Of a DNA stretch of 43,947 nt, positions 32,591-40,525 are shown one piece after another. The stretch comes from a virus. The notes under the pieces are model-generated. The model was not told the DNA's origin and ran no database searches. It saw only the letters and a program-made list of their open reading frames with translations. Made by a program: the position numbers and the translations under genes. The stretch is taken from positions 1-43,947 of the IMG/VR virus record IMGVR_UViG_3300049734_000614. One strand, 5' to 3'. Each line of letters starts with the position of its first letter. Positions within the stretch are counted from its first letter, which is position 1.

Positions 32591-34135
32591 TTAGTTTGCG
32601 CGCGCCTGAAACGACAGCACGCGCGCTTCCGCCGGGTCTTGGTCGGTGACTAAGGGCGATTGCGGCAAGCTGCCGTTTGCATCATAGCGAGGTTCGGGCA
32701 CGTCTGCATCGTGTCCGACGGCCTTCGTTGCGGCCTCATTCTGACTGATCCAGCCCGCCGAATATTCCTCGCGGATGTTCGCGATCTCCATCGTTCGGGT
32801 TTGGGCGTCGCGGAACATTTCACTGGCGCGGTTTTCCGCAAAGCGCCACGTCACTTCGGCCTGAATGCCCTGCGCTTGCAGCGCCGTCGTCAACAACTGT
32901 CCTATCACGGTTTCGCAGCCGTGCTGGATGGCCTTGACGCCCGCTAAGTGACTTTCCCACAGTCGGTTGCTGCTCGCTTCACTGAGCCCTTCGGTCATGC
33001 CCATCAGCAGCGGACTCGTTTTCAGCGCGCGGACGGCCATCTTTTCCAGGCTGTTGATGATCGAGTCGATGCCGCCCACCGATTGACTATCGATCGCGCC
33101 GACGGGTCGGTTCACTTCCACGATGTCCGTATGGACGAACATCGCGTCCGGCTCCAGATTTGCGTAGGCGTCCTTGATCTGCTCGATGGTGGCGTTCACC
33201 CACGCCGCCCAGCGATCCGGGTCGGCGTCCGGGTCCACCGGCGCCATCGTTTTCAGTCGCTCCATGTCCACACTCAGATCCAGGCGCGTCCAGCCTTGCT
33301 GCCCGACGACTCTGCGCAGGTCGTGCAGCATCCCAAGCAGGAACAGACTTGTGAACAGCGCGGGACTCACCATCGGTCGGCCATAGGGACTGCCAGGGAA
33401 GGGATCGATTGGCAGGTAGCGGATCAGCGGCGTGTCGAGGGGAACGAAGTTTCCGCCGCCTTGGAGCTGCCCAAGCTGCCAAATGGGACCGCGCGTTGGA
33501 TCTTCCACAAGACGGAACCGCGCCGTCGCCGCGTCGGGCACCACAAGATCGACGGGCTGTCTGCCGCGTCCATCAAGCACAAGCTCGGCAAGGAAGCCGC
33601 CGCGTAGGAAGGCGTTGATGAACATCCGTCCGACGATGACGTCCATGCTGCCGTAGTAACTGCTGAGCAAGCCAAGAAACGAATCGACGGCGCTGCGTCC
33701 TTCCTCGGATTCCGTCTCAGACCCCGGCGGCGTGACGGTAAATTCCCACCCGGCGTTTGTTAAGCGAAGGAAGTCGAACAGCGCCTTGGAAACATCCGGC
33801 GAAAGATCGGCGAGAAGCTCCACAAGCTTCGCGGCGCTGAGGCGTTGCAACGCGGATGCATCCAGGTTGAACATCTGCCAGACGGCGTCCGGGTCGTTGG
33901 GCGGCACCAGGGCGAACGGCGAAACGCGCCAGCCGCCGACGGCGTCGGTTGTTTTCCTGCCGGAACCCTTGGACGCCGTCACTTGCGGCGCGGCGCGAAC
34001 GCCAGGCGTTGCTTCTGACGTGATCGCCGCGACAGGGGGCGCCTGGCGCTCGGCGCCTGGCGTTGCGCCGAAAAGTCGCGCGAAAAAGGACGTCAGGCGC
34101 AGACGCCAGGCAGTCGGTTGTTTGTGTTCGGTCAT
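32591..34135 (-). CDS. Portal protein, 514 aa
   Basis: Dodecameric portal through which DNA enters and leaves the head. It follows the large terminase and precedes the protease. Visible features: a disordered Ala/Thr-rich N-terminus; ALFDFLRLTNAGWEFTVTPP; RMFINAFLRGGFLAELVLDG; RYLPIDPFPGSPYGRPMVSP, a proline-rich loop typical of portals; a long helix RRVVGQQGWTRLDLSVDMER; and KTSPLLMGMTEGLSEASSNR, the classic MGxxEG-x5-N portal segment. The C-terminal NIREEYSAGWISQNEAATKA is also characteristic of portals. Confidence 0.9.
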   Translation of the reverse strand: MTEHKQPTAWRLRLTSFFARLFGATPGAERQAPPVAAITSEATPGVRAAPQVTASKGSGRKTTDAVGGWRVSPFALVPPNDPDAVWQMFNLDASALQRLSAAKLVELLADLSPDVSKALFDFLRLTNAGWEFTVTPPGSETESEEGRSAVDSFLGLLSSYYGSMDVIVGRMFINAFLRGGFLAELVLDGRGRQPVDLVVPDAATARFRLVEDPTRGPIWQLGQLQGGGNFVPLDTPLIRYLPIDPFPGSPYGRPMVSPALFTSLFLLGMLHDLRRVVGQQGWTRLDLSVDMERLKTMAPVDPDADPDRWAAWVNATIEQIKDAYANLEPDAMFVHTDIVEVNRPVGAIDSQSVGGIDSIINSLEKMAVRALKTSPLLMGMTEGLSEASSNRLWESHLAGVKAIQHGCETVIGQLLTTALQAQGIQAEVTWRFAENRASEMFRDAQTRTMEIANIREEYSAGWISQNEAATKAVGHDADVPEPRYDANGSLPQSPLVTDQDPAEARVLSFQARAN

Positions 34136-34168
34136 CGCAATCCCTCTGCGGGGATTGTGCGGGTTGGC

Positions 34169-34288
34169 TTATGGAGCGGCGGCGGGATCGTTCGCGTCTG
34201 CGTCCTCGGCCTCATCGGCTTCCGCTTCTTCTTCCGCGTCGTCCGCTGCTTCTTCGCCATCGCCATTGGGATCGGGGAACCAGGTCAT
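34169..34288 (-). CDS. Tiny acidic protein, 39 aa
   Basis: ATG 34288 follows a strong AAAGGAGGTCGAA site. It starts MTWFPDPNGDGEE, then is almost purely Ala/Asp/Glu to the end (EEEAEADEAEDADANDPAAA), a strongly acidic peptide. It lies between the large terminase and portal. It may mimic DNA or bind the basic portal or terminase; that is inference. A direct repeat of CTGTGCAAAG precedes its ribosome site. Confidence 0.6.
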   Translation of the reverse strand: MTWFPDPNGDGEEAADDAEEEAEADEAEDADANDPAAAP

Positions 34289-34368
34289 TTCGACCTCCTT
34301 TGCACAGACTTTGCACAGCATACGGGGATTGTGCGCTACGGCGCGACTGCGTTTCGGACTGCGTGGGA

Positions 34369-36084
34369 TTACGTGAGCAGCTTGCGCGAAACGCCGCCCA
34401 GGATCAGGACTTCATGCGCGCGCTTCGGCAGCGACTCCATAGCCACGCGGTCGTACACCATCGCGTGGAACAAATGGTCCGGGCGACTATGGACCCAATG
34501 CGGCGTTTCCTGGCCATGCTCGTCCGCGGTCACAACGCGCGTCGGCGCGGTGAAGTGCGCGATCACTTCCGGGTCGTTCGCGATCTGCTCCGGCCAGACT
34601 TCGCGCTGCTGCGCGAATGTGCTGTACACCGAGTCCATCGCCATCGTCCGATTGATCTGGATGATCCGCTCCAGCGCCTTCACGCGGAACAGCATGCCGG
34701 GCAGCGCAAGCGGCGTCGGGTAGAACGCGCGCAGCACGCGACCGGGATGCAGATTCGCCCAGCCTTCGGCGGCGTGCAACTCCGGCAGCGCGTCGATCAC
34801 GCAGCTTCGCACGCTGTACAAGCGCAGCAGATTCGTCAGTTCTTCCCAGGTGGCGACGCTTCCCATGAACAGCACGACGCGCTTGCCGAGAATATCCGCG
34901 CTGACGCGCACGTGAAAGCGCGCGCCGACGTCCACGCCCATCGTGATCCGCGACCGCTCCCCTTCGGGGACGGGCATGCTGGCCATTTGTCGCACCATCG
35001 CCTCGGTGATCTGCGCGCCTTCCGGCGTGTACGGCACGCCGAGGTCGGATCGATAGAACTCCAACTGTTCGGCGGGCGTGTCCGCGACGGCGTTCACGGC
35101 CAGGCGCTGCAAGCTGGCGAACGGAAAGGCGAGCGGCGGGATCGCGTAGCCGTGAATGCGACTCGCCTCCGGCTCCTGCGCTTCCCAGGTCCCGACCGCC
35201 AGGCGCGCCTGATCGGGCAAATCCGCTTTGCACGCGGGACAGCGCAAGCTGGCCGTTCCCCTGGCCACGGCGTTGCGCGTCCAGCGCTGGTAGACGTCGA
35301 ACGGCTCGCCATCCACGACCACATCCCGATGAAACTCGTAGACGTTTTCGACGGAACACTTCGGACACGGCTGCGCGTACACGCGCTGATCGCTTTCCAG
35401 ATAGACGGCGTGAATGCCTTTGCCGGGGATCGTCGGCGTGGAAAGGTCAAGCTCCCTTCCTATAACGCTGGCGTTCAACCGTCGCCTGGCGAGAGCGATG
35501 GTGCGCGGGTCCATCCTGTCGAACTCATCCAGGATCAGCACGTCCGCCGGGAAGGAAAGCAACTGCGCTTCGCTCCAGCCGCCGCGCAGGTACAGATAGC
35601 TGTCCCCGATCTGTTTGAAGGTGACGCCGTTGAACTCAACCGCGTCCACGAACAAGCTGCCTAAATAGGCGCTCTCTTTGCGCAAGCCGGAAAAGCGCTC
35701 CTTGGAAAAGTCGCGCAACGCCTCCGCCGTTGGGAACACGTAGGCGACGTTCAGACCGGGCTTTTCGGCCCACAGCTTCGCGCCGACGTCCAGCGCGAAG
35801 GCGGCGTAGGTGATGGCCCACTCCGATATGCCGCGTTGCGCGGGCTTGATCACGCAGATGTGCTGCCAGTCGTCCTCGTAGAGGTCTTTCAGCGGCGTGA
35901 AGCGATCGAGACTAAAGGCGCGTCCGTCGATGCTGCGATGTTTTTGCGCCCAGGCCAGCGGCGTCTGCGGCGGCGCTCCAACGTCCACGTCGCCGCCAGC
36001 GCCGAGGATTTCGCTGCTAGTGACGATCCAGGAGTCGAGCAATGTCCGCGCTGATTTTGGTAAGCGTTCGTTGGTCGGAGACAT
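34369..36084 (-). CDS. Terminase large subunit, GpA-like, 571 aa
   Basis: DNA packaging ATPase/nuclease of the lambda gpA (cos-type) family. A variant Walker A KPAQRGIS (80-87), an FPTAEALRDFSKERFSGL motif and Walker B VLILDEFDRMD (Asp186, Glu187) lie in the ATPase. A zinc-like CPKC...CPAC pair precedes the nuclease domain, with TMGVDVGARFHVRVS holding a likely metal-binding Asp. The start overlaps the small subunit gene by 68 bases and follows GAAGGCGC. Family membership suggests cohesive-end packaging, but no cos site was identified. Confidence 0.92.
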   Translation of the reverse strand: MSPTNERLPKSARTLLDSWIVTSSEILGAGGDVDVGAPPQTPLAWAQKHRSIDGRAFSLDRFTPLKDLYEDDWQHICVIKPAQRGISEWAITYAAFALDVGAKLWAEKPGLNVAYVFPTAEALRDFSKERFSGLRKESAYLGSLFVDAVEFNGVTFKQIGDSYLYLRGGWSEAQLLSFPADVLILDEFDRMDPRTIALARRRLNASVIGRELDLSTPTIPGKGIHAVYLESDQRVYAQPCPKCSVENVYEFHRDVVVDGEPFDVYQRWTRNAVARGTASLRCPACKADLPDQARLAVGTWEAQEPEASRIHGYAIPPLAFPFASLQRLAVNAVADTPAEQLEFYRSDLGVPYTPEGAQITEAMVRQMASMPVPEGERSRITMGVDVGARFHVRVSADILGKRVVLFMGSVATWEELTNLLRLYSVRSCVIDALPELHAAEGWANLHPGRVLRAFYPTPLALPGMLFRVKALERIIQINRTMAMDSVYSTFAQQREVWPEQIANDPEVIAHFTAPTRVVTADEHGQETPHWVHSRPDHLFHAMVYDRVAMESLPKRAHEVLILGGVSRKLLT

Positions 36085-36724
36085 GCGCCTTCACTATATT
36101 GGAAAGAGCCACGATGAAGTTCATGGCCTGGTCGCCTGCAAGCGTATCCTGCGCCAGCTTGATTCTGCGCGTTTCGCTGTCCACTAATCGCGCGCGCGTC
36201 ACAAGCTGCTTGGAAAGCGCGGCGCGATTGCGCGCCTCGTTCGCGCCTTCTTCTATTAAGCGGTCCATTTCGGCCAGGGCGTACTCGAACTCGGCCACGC
36301 CGTTCGCGCCCCTGGCCTGGGCTTGGCGACGACGACGCTGCGCTTCCGCTAATGCTCGCCATCGCTCGTCGCCGCCCGCGCCCTCCAACTGTTCCAGGGC
36401 TTTGGCGATCATTGCGTCCGTCAGTCGGATTTCGGCGGCAAGACTCAGCAGATCGGGGTCTTCGTGCGCGGCTTCGTAGGCGGCGAGGTAGGTGGTTGGG
36501 AGGTATTTGCTGTGTCGGCCATGCTTGAAGTTCGGTCGTGCGATGCCGCGAGCGTTGTTGCCACCGTGCATCCGGCATCGACCGTTCGGCATCGCTGGAC
36601 TTCGACATGGTTCGCCGTTGCGGGTCTTGGTTTTCGCGCCGCACATCGGACCGTGCGCGTAACTTCCCCAACGACCTTCTTCGACCTCGTTGGACGTCGA
36701 TTTCGTGGGGTTTAGTGCAGGCAT
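36017..36724 (-). CDS. Probable terminase small subunit, 235 aa
   Basis: N-terminal CGAKTKTRNGEPCRSPAMP followed by GRCRMHGGNNARG: the Cys-x-Cys/HGG pattern of HGGxSTG-type proteins that commonly sit just before large terminases. The rest is helical (AAEIRLTDAMIAKALEQLEG, ARLVDSETRRIKLAQDTLAG). It would recognise DNA for packaging. No ribosome site is obvious before ATG 36724, so translation may depend on the kinase gene ending 22 bases upstream. Confidence 0.75.
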   Translation of the reverse strand: MPALNPTKSTSNEVEEGRWGSYAHGPMCGAKTKTRNGEPCRSPAMPNGRCRMHGGNNARGIARPNFKHGRHSKYLPTTYLAAYEAAHEDPDLLSLAAEIRLTDAMIAKALEQLEGAGGDERWRALAEAQRRRRQAQARGANGVAEFEYALAEMDRLIEEGANEARNRAALSKQLVTRARLVDSETRRIKLAQDTLAGDQAMNFIVALSNIVKAHVSDQRTLTKISADIARLLDRH

Positions 36725-36746
36725 TCGCTACCGGGCTGGTGCATGA

Positions 36747-37499
36747 CTATTCCTCTGGCGTTTGAGTGGCTAGGCCTTTTAGCTGCCCGATCCACTCGTG
36801 ATTTCGGAGGATTTTCACCAAATAGTCCACGGGCAAACAGCCATCCAGCAGGGACTGTGGACTGCACCAGGCCTCCATTGTGTGCTGGACGTGCGTGTAC
36901 CGCGAGCGTACCCACGACTCCGGCTGATTCGGATTTCCCAGTCCGGTTTTTGTATACCGCTCGGACTTTCGGACTTCGCAGACTGCTTCCGGGACGACGA
37001 CGCACAGCACTTGCACAGCATACCCGAGGCGACCAGCTTCTCGAAAGAATCTGTCGTTCCCTAACCTGTCGCCTTCGCCAAGGATCACGGTGTTGGCGGG
37101 AATCGTGTGCAGCCAGGCGACGGCTATCCCGGCCACGTCCCGTCGCAGCGTATCGGTGCCGCCGTGCGGCCAGCGCGAATCGCCGAGCAGCACGCCGCCC
37201 GCATATTTTCGATGCGCGAAGGGCCAGGTTTCGCTGCTGTAGACGGCGTTCGCGAGCGCGCCTTCCACAAGCGTGGTTTTGCCCGCGCCGCTTGCGCCGA
37301 TCAGGTAGAGCAATTTCCTGCCTGGGATCGCGCGCTGGCGCGCGGGCGCGGAATCGAGCAGACGTTTTCGCAGCGCGGCGTCCCCTTGTTCGCTGTTCGG
37401 GTTCGCCAGGAAGCGCCAGGGCGCGCGTTTCTGCGACGGTGGTTTCGTGAGCGTTGCGCGCGTTGCGCGCGTTGCGCGCGTTGCGCGCGTTGCGTTCAC
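36747..37499 (-). CDS. P-loop kinase, candidate 5-hydroxymethylpyrimidine DNA kinase, 250 aa
   Basis: GTG 37499 overlaps the dioxygenase stop (GTGA), so this start replaces a longer reading inside the neighbour. After a low-complexity (ATR) repeat the kinase begins: Walker A GASGAGKTT (68-76), DSRWPHGGTDTLRRD (GGTD 113-116), ILGEGDRLGNDRFF (EGDR 142-145), and an Arg/Lys-rich lid region (RKSERYTKTGLGNPNQPESW). The GGTD and EGDRL signatures resemble phage P-loop kinases that phosphorylate hydroxymethylated pyrimidines in DNA during hypermodification. An adenylate- or other nucleotide-kinase-like role is the alternative. Coupling to a TET/JBP-like dioxygenase supports the DNA kinase reading. Confidence 0.75.
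   Translation of the reverse strand: MNATRATRATRATRATLTKPPSQKRAPWRFLANPNSEQGDAALRKRLLDSAPARQRAIPGRKLLYLIGASGAGKTTLVEGALANAVYSSETWPFAHRKYAGGVLLGDSRWPHGGTDTLRRDVAGIAVAWLHTIPANTVILGEGDRLGNDRFFREAGRLGYAVQVLCVVVPEAVCEVRKSERYTKTGLGNPNQPESWVRSRYTHVQHTMEAWCSPQSLLDGCLPVDYLVKILRNHEWIGQLKGLATQTPEE
37453..37494 (-). repeat. Tandem 9-base repeat at the kinase gene start
   Basis: Four exact copies of gttgcgcgc on the plus strand plus a partial fifth. They encode (Ala-Thr-Arg) repeats right after the kinase start codon. Copy-number slippage here would add or remove three residues without a frameshift. Confidence 0.85.
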
Positions 37500-38674
37500 G
37501 ATTCGTCCAACGTGGTGAGCGGCGCTTCCACGGTCCAGCGAAGCTGTCGGTTGATCATCACGCGATCGGCGCGGATCTGTTCTTCCTCGGCGCTGCCGCA
37601 GGCGATCATCTTGGCGCGATAGTAGAACACGCACGAAACGCGCTCGTAATGCGCGCCAAGGATCGCGGTGTTGCCGTGCCATTCGTGAAAGTCGGCGCAC
37701 AACACGCCCGTCGTCCGCAGGTCCACGGCCACGCGATGTTTCGGGAACACCAGGAAGCCGCCGGTGTAGCTCCCGGCTTCCAGAGCGGCGATCACGCCGA
37801 AGCCTTCTTGCAGATCGCCGACGTCCTTATGGATGGCGGTGCGGAAATTCCGGTTCACTGTGACGGTTGTGAAGGCCGTGCCTTCAATATGAAAGTCGGC
37901 GCTGGTTGCGTCGGCTAAGGACCGTTGGACGAAGTAGCGATCGGGGACAATCTGCGCGAACAGCGAATCGACCGTGCGCACGAAGGGGAGCGCCTTTGCG
38001 TACTGCGGGTATTTATCCATTGTGTAGGCCGTCATCCGGCAATAGGGAAACCTATCCTGGCGGTCGAAGTAGCCGATGACGCCGGATCGCACGTGGTTGC
38101 TGTAGCTGCTGTGCGAAAGCTCGCCGGTGCTGGCTTTCACGGGACGAAAGCGCACGCGACTTTTCGTGCCGATGGTGCGCGAGTCGCCGCGATCTTTTGG
38201 TGGACGAACCAAGCCGCCCGCCGCGCCGCGATTGCTTGTGACTGTTGCGGCGTTGCGCAGACTTTGATAGGCGGTTTTGCACAACTGTGGACTGATCGCG
38301 CCTGGCAGATAGCGCAGCAGCAGGTCGCCGTTCGCCTTGTAGATTTCCGTCGGTTCCTGGCGCACCACGAAGTCGTAATGACTCTCGTCCACGTAGTTGG
38401 CGGCTAACGCGTCCACCGCGTCGTCTGGTTGCGCGTGCGATAGATGGATTGTGTTCCACTGCACGTCGGGCACGACGGCGACCTTGGGAATGCGCTGCGC
38501 GAAGGTTTGCGCCTGGGCCAACGCGACGTCTTTCTGTTTGTTTGCCGCATCCGCCGCCGTGGGCGTTTCGTCGCGCCGTTTCAGCGTGTGCAGGAAATGC
38601 ACGTCCTTCAGCCTGGGGTCGCCGACGCGCACGCTGTTGCGCACGTAGCCTGGCGGACTTCCCGGCGTCGTCAC
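37496..38674 (-). CDS. TET/JBP-like 2-oxoglutarate/Fe(II) DNA dioxygenase, 392 aa
   Basis: The start GTG 38674 overlaps the ParB-like stop (GTGA) and was preferred over an upstream start inside that gene. Residues about 200-360 carry a double-stranded beta-helix dioxygenase pattern: TVTVNRNFRTAIHKDVGDLQ with the HxD iron motif His282/Asp284, GSYTGGFLVFPKHRVAVDLR, and TTGVLCADFHEWHGNTAI with distal His330 or His333. ERVSCVFYYR follows, with Arg345 as the likely 2-oxoglutarate ligand. This layout matches phage TET/JBP proteins, which hydroxylate 5-methylcytosine or thymine in DNA. The N-terminal 190 residues are unassigned. No methyltransferase lies in the window, so the substrate base is undetermined. 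Confidence 0.8.
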   Translation of the reverse strand: MTTPGSPPGYVRNSVRVGDPRLKDVHFLHTLKRRDETPTAADAANKQKDVALAQAQTFAQRIPKVAVVPDVQWNTIHLSHAQPDDAVDALAANYVDESHYDFVVRQEPTEIYKANGDLLLRYLPGAISPQLCKTAYQSLRNAATVTSNRGAAGGLVRPPKDRGDSRTIGTKSRVRFRPVKASTGELSHSSYSNHVRSGVIGYFDRQDRFPYCRMTAYTMDKYPQYAKALPFVRTVDSLFAQIVPDRYFVQRSLADATSADFHIEGTAFTTVTVNRNFRTAIHKDVGDLQEGFGVIAALEAGSYTGGFLVFPKHRVAVDLRTTGVLCADFHEWHGNTAILGAHYERVSCVFYYRAKMIACGSAEEEQIRADRVMINRQLRWTVEAPLTTLDES

Positions 38675-39351
38675 GCGTCCACGCTTTGCACGGCAAGAGC
38701 CTTGTACGCCCTGGAAACGCACGTCCACACGGTTTCACTGAGTCCATCGACTCCGTACACGCTCGCCAATGCGTCCACCATTTTGAGGAACTCCGGCTGC
38801 GTTTCCACTGTGTAAAATAGTTGCACCATCCGAATCTGCGAAACCACCAGTCCGGCCTTTTCTTCGGTGTTTGGCGCGTCCAGATCGGAATAGTCCTCAT
38901 CATCCAGTTCCAGGCCGCCCACGCTTGTAAAAGTCGGCGGCGGCAGCTTTGCGGCGTATTTCTGCAAGAACGCGGAAACCGCCTCGGTTCTGGGCTGCGT
39001 TTTCGCAAGCAGGGCCGCGTACAGCTTCGGGTCCAGCTTGGCCTGGGTGGTCACCTGGTCGTAGCTTGCCAGCACCAGGCGCATTTCCTCGTCGGAAAGA
39101 TCCACAACCAGCGTCGGCACCTGCTGATGCGGCAGCAACTCCGCGCGCAAATGACCATCCACCAGTTCGAGTCCGTCCGGGACTTCTCTGGCGATCACCG
39201 CGCCCACCATGCCCACTTCTTCCAGCAAGCCCGAAAGCGCGTCGATCTGACTGTTCGGATGCAACCGTGGGTTCGCCTCGTTCACGATCAAATCACGACC
39301 GTACACACGACGAAAATCCACGATTCTGTCGGCAATATCCACAAGCGGCAT
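38671..39351 (-). CDS. ParB-N-like protein of the DNA-modification operon, 226 aa
   Basis: The N-terminal 110 residues show a ParB-N fold: YGRDLIVNEANPRLHPNSQI, ALSGLLEEVGMVGAVIAREV, ELVDGHLRAELLPHQQVPTL (the DGHxRAE box), then VVDLSDEEMRLVLASYDQVT. ParB-N proteins of this kind often accompany phage base-modifying enzymes and may guide or nick DNA. The C-terminus is helical. It opens the dioxygenase-kinase-terminase operon. ATG 39351 lacks a Shine-Dalgarno; a promoter whose start would be near the ATG suggests leaderless translation, or it may be coupled to a small ORF ending at 39361. Confidence 0.8.
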   Translation of the reverse strand: MPLVDIADRIVDFRRVYGRDLIVNEANPRLHPNSQIDALSGLLEEVGMVGAVIAREVPDGLELVDGHLRAELLPHQQVPTLVVDLSDEEMRLVLASYDQVTTQAKLDPKLYAALLAKTQPRTEAVSAFLQKYAAKLPPPTFTSVGGLELDDEDYSDLDAPNTEEKAGLVVSQIRMVQLFYTVETQPEFLKMVDALASVYGVDGLSETVWTCVSRAYKALAVQSVDA

Positions 39352-39357
39352 ACGGGC

Positions 39358-39387
39358 AATCTAGCAAACTCCAGCCCAGGGCGTCAA
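39358..39387 (-). promoter_or_regulatory. Sigma70-like promoter of the modification/packaging operon
   Basis: On the minus strand TTGACG (39387-39382), an 18-base spacer and TAGATT (39363-39358) lie just before ATG 39351. Transcription would start at about the A of the ATG, predicting a leaderless message, which fits the missing ribosome site. Confidence 0.55.
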
Positions 39388-39483
39388 CCAGCGGCGCAGA
39401 CTACGCACGAATAGTCGCCACACCTTCCGATTCAGCGCCCTGGGCCGGGATTTCACGAGGTCAATTGGCGGCGCAATTGTCAC
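39361..39483 (-). CDS. Possible small basic protein, 40 aa
   Basis: GTG 39483 follows AAAGGGAGGAGTG, a strong ribosome site. The product starts MTIAPPIDLVKSRPRALNRK and has an Arg/Trp-rich helical end (VWRLFVRSLRRWLTPW). The stop TAG lies within the proposed -10 of the next gene's promoter, 9 bases before ATG 39351. If real, it could be translationally coupled to the ParB-like gene. Only size and ribosome site support it. Confidence 0.4.
   Translation of the reverse strand: MTIAPPIDLVKSRPRALNRKVWRLFVRSLRRWLTPWAGVC
39374..39445. repeat. 10-bp inverted repeat around the operon promoter
   Basis: GCCCAGGGCG (39374-39383, within the promoter spacer and -35) and CGCCCTGGGC (39436-39445) are exact reverse complements 52 bases apart. 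They could be paired operator half-sites for a repressor that loops the DNA. No regulator has been tied to them. Confidence 0.4.
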
Positions 39484-39816
39484 CACTCCTCCCTTTCACG
39501 AAGAACCACTCTCCGCAGCACACCTTTTCACACCACCAAGGACGAATGAATCCAAAACCCACCCCCGACAGGCGCCCGACCCACAATAGACACAATCCCG
39601 ACAGAAACAGTCACGCGCCGACACACTTCGCAAAGAAACCATGCATGCAACAGCACTATTCCACCTAGAAAACGCTAGCGCCCCCGCCAGTCCTCCGATT
39701 CCACCACGCACGAGGGATTCGAGGAGTGACCGCGCGTCACCGGTCAGCGGTCCGATCGCGGTCGGGGAGGGGTGGAGCGCACAGACGTTCCAGACGTTCT
39801 GCTCCTGGCCGAGCGC
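39484..39816. other. Intergenic stretch without a clear gene
   Basis: The plus strand from 39481 to about 39710 is strongly A/C-rich and G-poor. A minus-strand ORF here is Cys-rich (CFCRDCVYCGSGAC) but has no ribosome site and was not accepted. Nothing else convincing was seen. GAC and GTC are common here, unlike the island that follows. Confidence 0.5.
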
Positions 39817-39942
39817 CTACATCTTGTGCCTGCCTGCATTCGGGCTGGTGGCTTGCTTGGCTGCCTGCTTAGCGCGCTTGCTTGGCTGCTTACGGCTGCC
39901 TGCTTTACGGGCTAGGCGCTTGGCTGCTTTAGCGATGGTCAT
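39817..39942 (-). CDS. Small Lys/Ala-rich histone-H1-like protein, 41 aa
   Basis: ATG 39942 with no strong ribosome site. The product is MTIAKAAKRLARKAGSRKQP followed by SKRAKQAAKQATSPNAGRHK and a final Met. This is a highly basic, Ala/Lys/Arg-rich peptide reminiscent of histone H1 tails, suggesting DNA binding or condensation. It sits at the left edge of the GAC-free island; the only GAC there belongs to its ATGACC start. The larger island gene at 40789 has a similar basic Ala/Pro/Lys tail. Composition makes chance ORFs possible. Confidence 0.45.
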   Translation of the reverse strand: MTIAKAAKRLARKAGSRKQPSKRAKQAAKQATSPNAGRHKM

Positions 39943-40471
39943 AGGGATTGCTAGTGATTGTTGCCAATTGCCGTAACAATCGGATGATAGGATGCCAGGC
40001 GCCGAATCCAGGTGGCATTAGCAGCTGCTGGCGGCGCCTGGGCTTGCGGGCTGGCATTGGTGGCCTGGTGGCTGCTGGCGCCGTGGTTTCCGCTTGGCTG
40101 CTTTTCGGGCTAGGCGTTGTAGGGTATGGCCGTAGGGCTAGCATCGCGTGTAGGGCTGTTCTACGGCGCAACCTGGGGATTAGCTAGGGGAACCTATGGA
40201 ATACGGCAGCAGCATACCCTAATCGCGTGTATGGCGCGCACAACGCGGCTGGCGCGATTCGCCAGCCCGCCACGATAGGGAAATCCCCTAGTATGTTGTA
40301 TATCGTATCGGTAGGGCTGCTGGCGCCCTAGGCGGGCTGGCCTGGGCTGCTGCTGGCGCACCGCCATGCATGGCGCCTGGCATGGCCGTAGCCGCGTTGT
40401 ACGGGCTGCTGGCGGGCTGCAATGGGCAGGGTTAGGGGATTGGATTGCTGGCGCGATTCGGGCAAAGAATC
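39943..40471. other. Island stretch without a clear gene
   Basis: No confident gene. A minus-strand reading starting at TTG 40171, with an internal ATG near 40057, runs to 39929 and is basic at its end, but lacks a ribosome site. The sequence is dominated by GGCTGGC/GCCAGCC and CTGGCG words, with a hairpin GGCTGGCG/CGCCAGCC at 40247-40267. GAC and GTC are absent throughout. Confidence 0.5.
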
Positions 40472-40505
40472 AAAACGGCCAGCCCGTGGTTTGGGCTGGC
40501 CGTTT
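40472..40505 (-). terminator. Rho-independent terminator of the island operon
   Basis: Perfect 13-bp stem AAACGGCCAGCCC/GGGCTGGCCGTTT (40473-40485, 40493-40505) with a 7-base loop, followed by T residues on the minus strand. It lies 21 bases past the stop of the 87-residue gene. Confidence 0.85.
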
Positions 40506-40525
40506 GGGTAGCGCGTATTCGGTTG

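Noticed and set aside
34311-37023. TTGCACAGCATAC present twice (34311-34323 and 37011-37023)
   Set aside because: A 13-base match, one copy inside the kinase coding frame. No further copies or context, so probably chance.
34369-39351. A cos site next to the terminase genes
   Set aside because: The large terminase is of the cos-packaging type, but no convincing cohesive-end dyad was recognised upstream of the small subunit gene. A comparison with genome ends would be needed.
39496-39711. Cys-rich minus-strand ORF of 71 codons
   Set aside because: The CFCRDCVYCGSGAC stretch looks zinc-finger-like, but there is no ribosome site and the rest is compositionally unlike the neighbouring genes.
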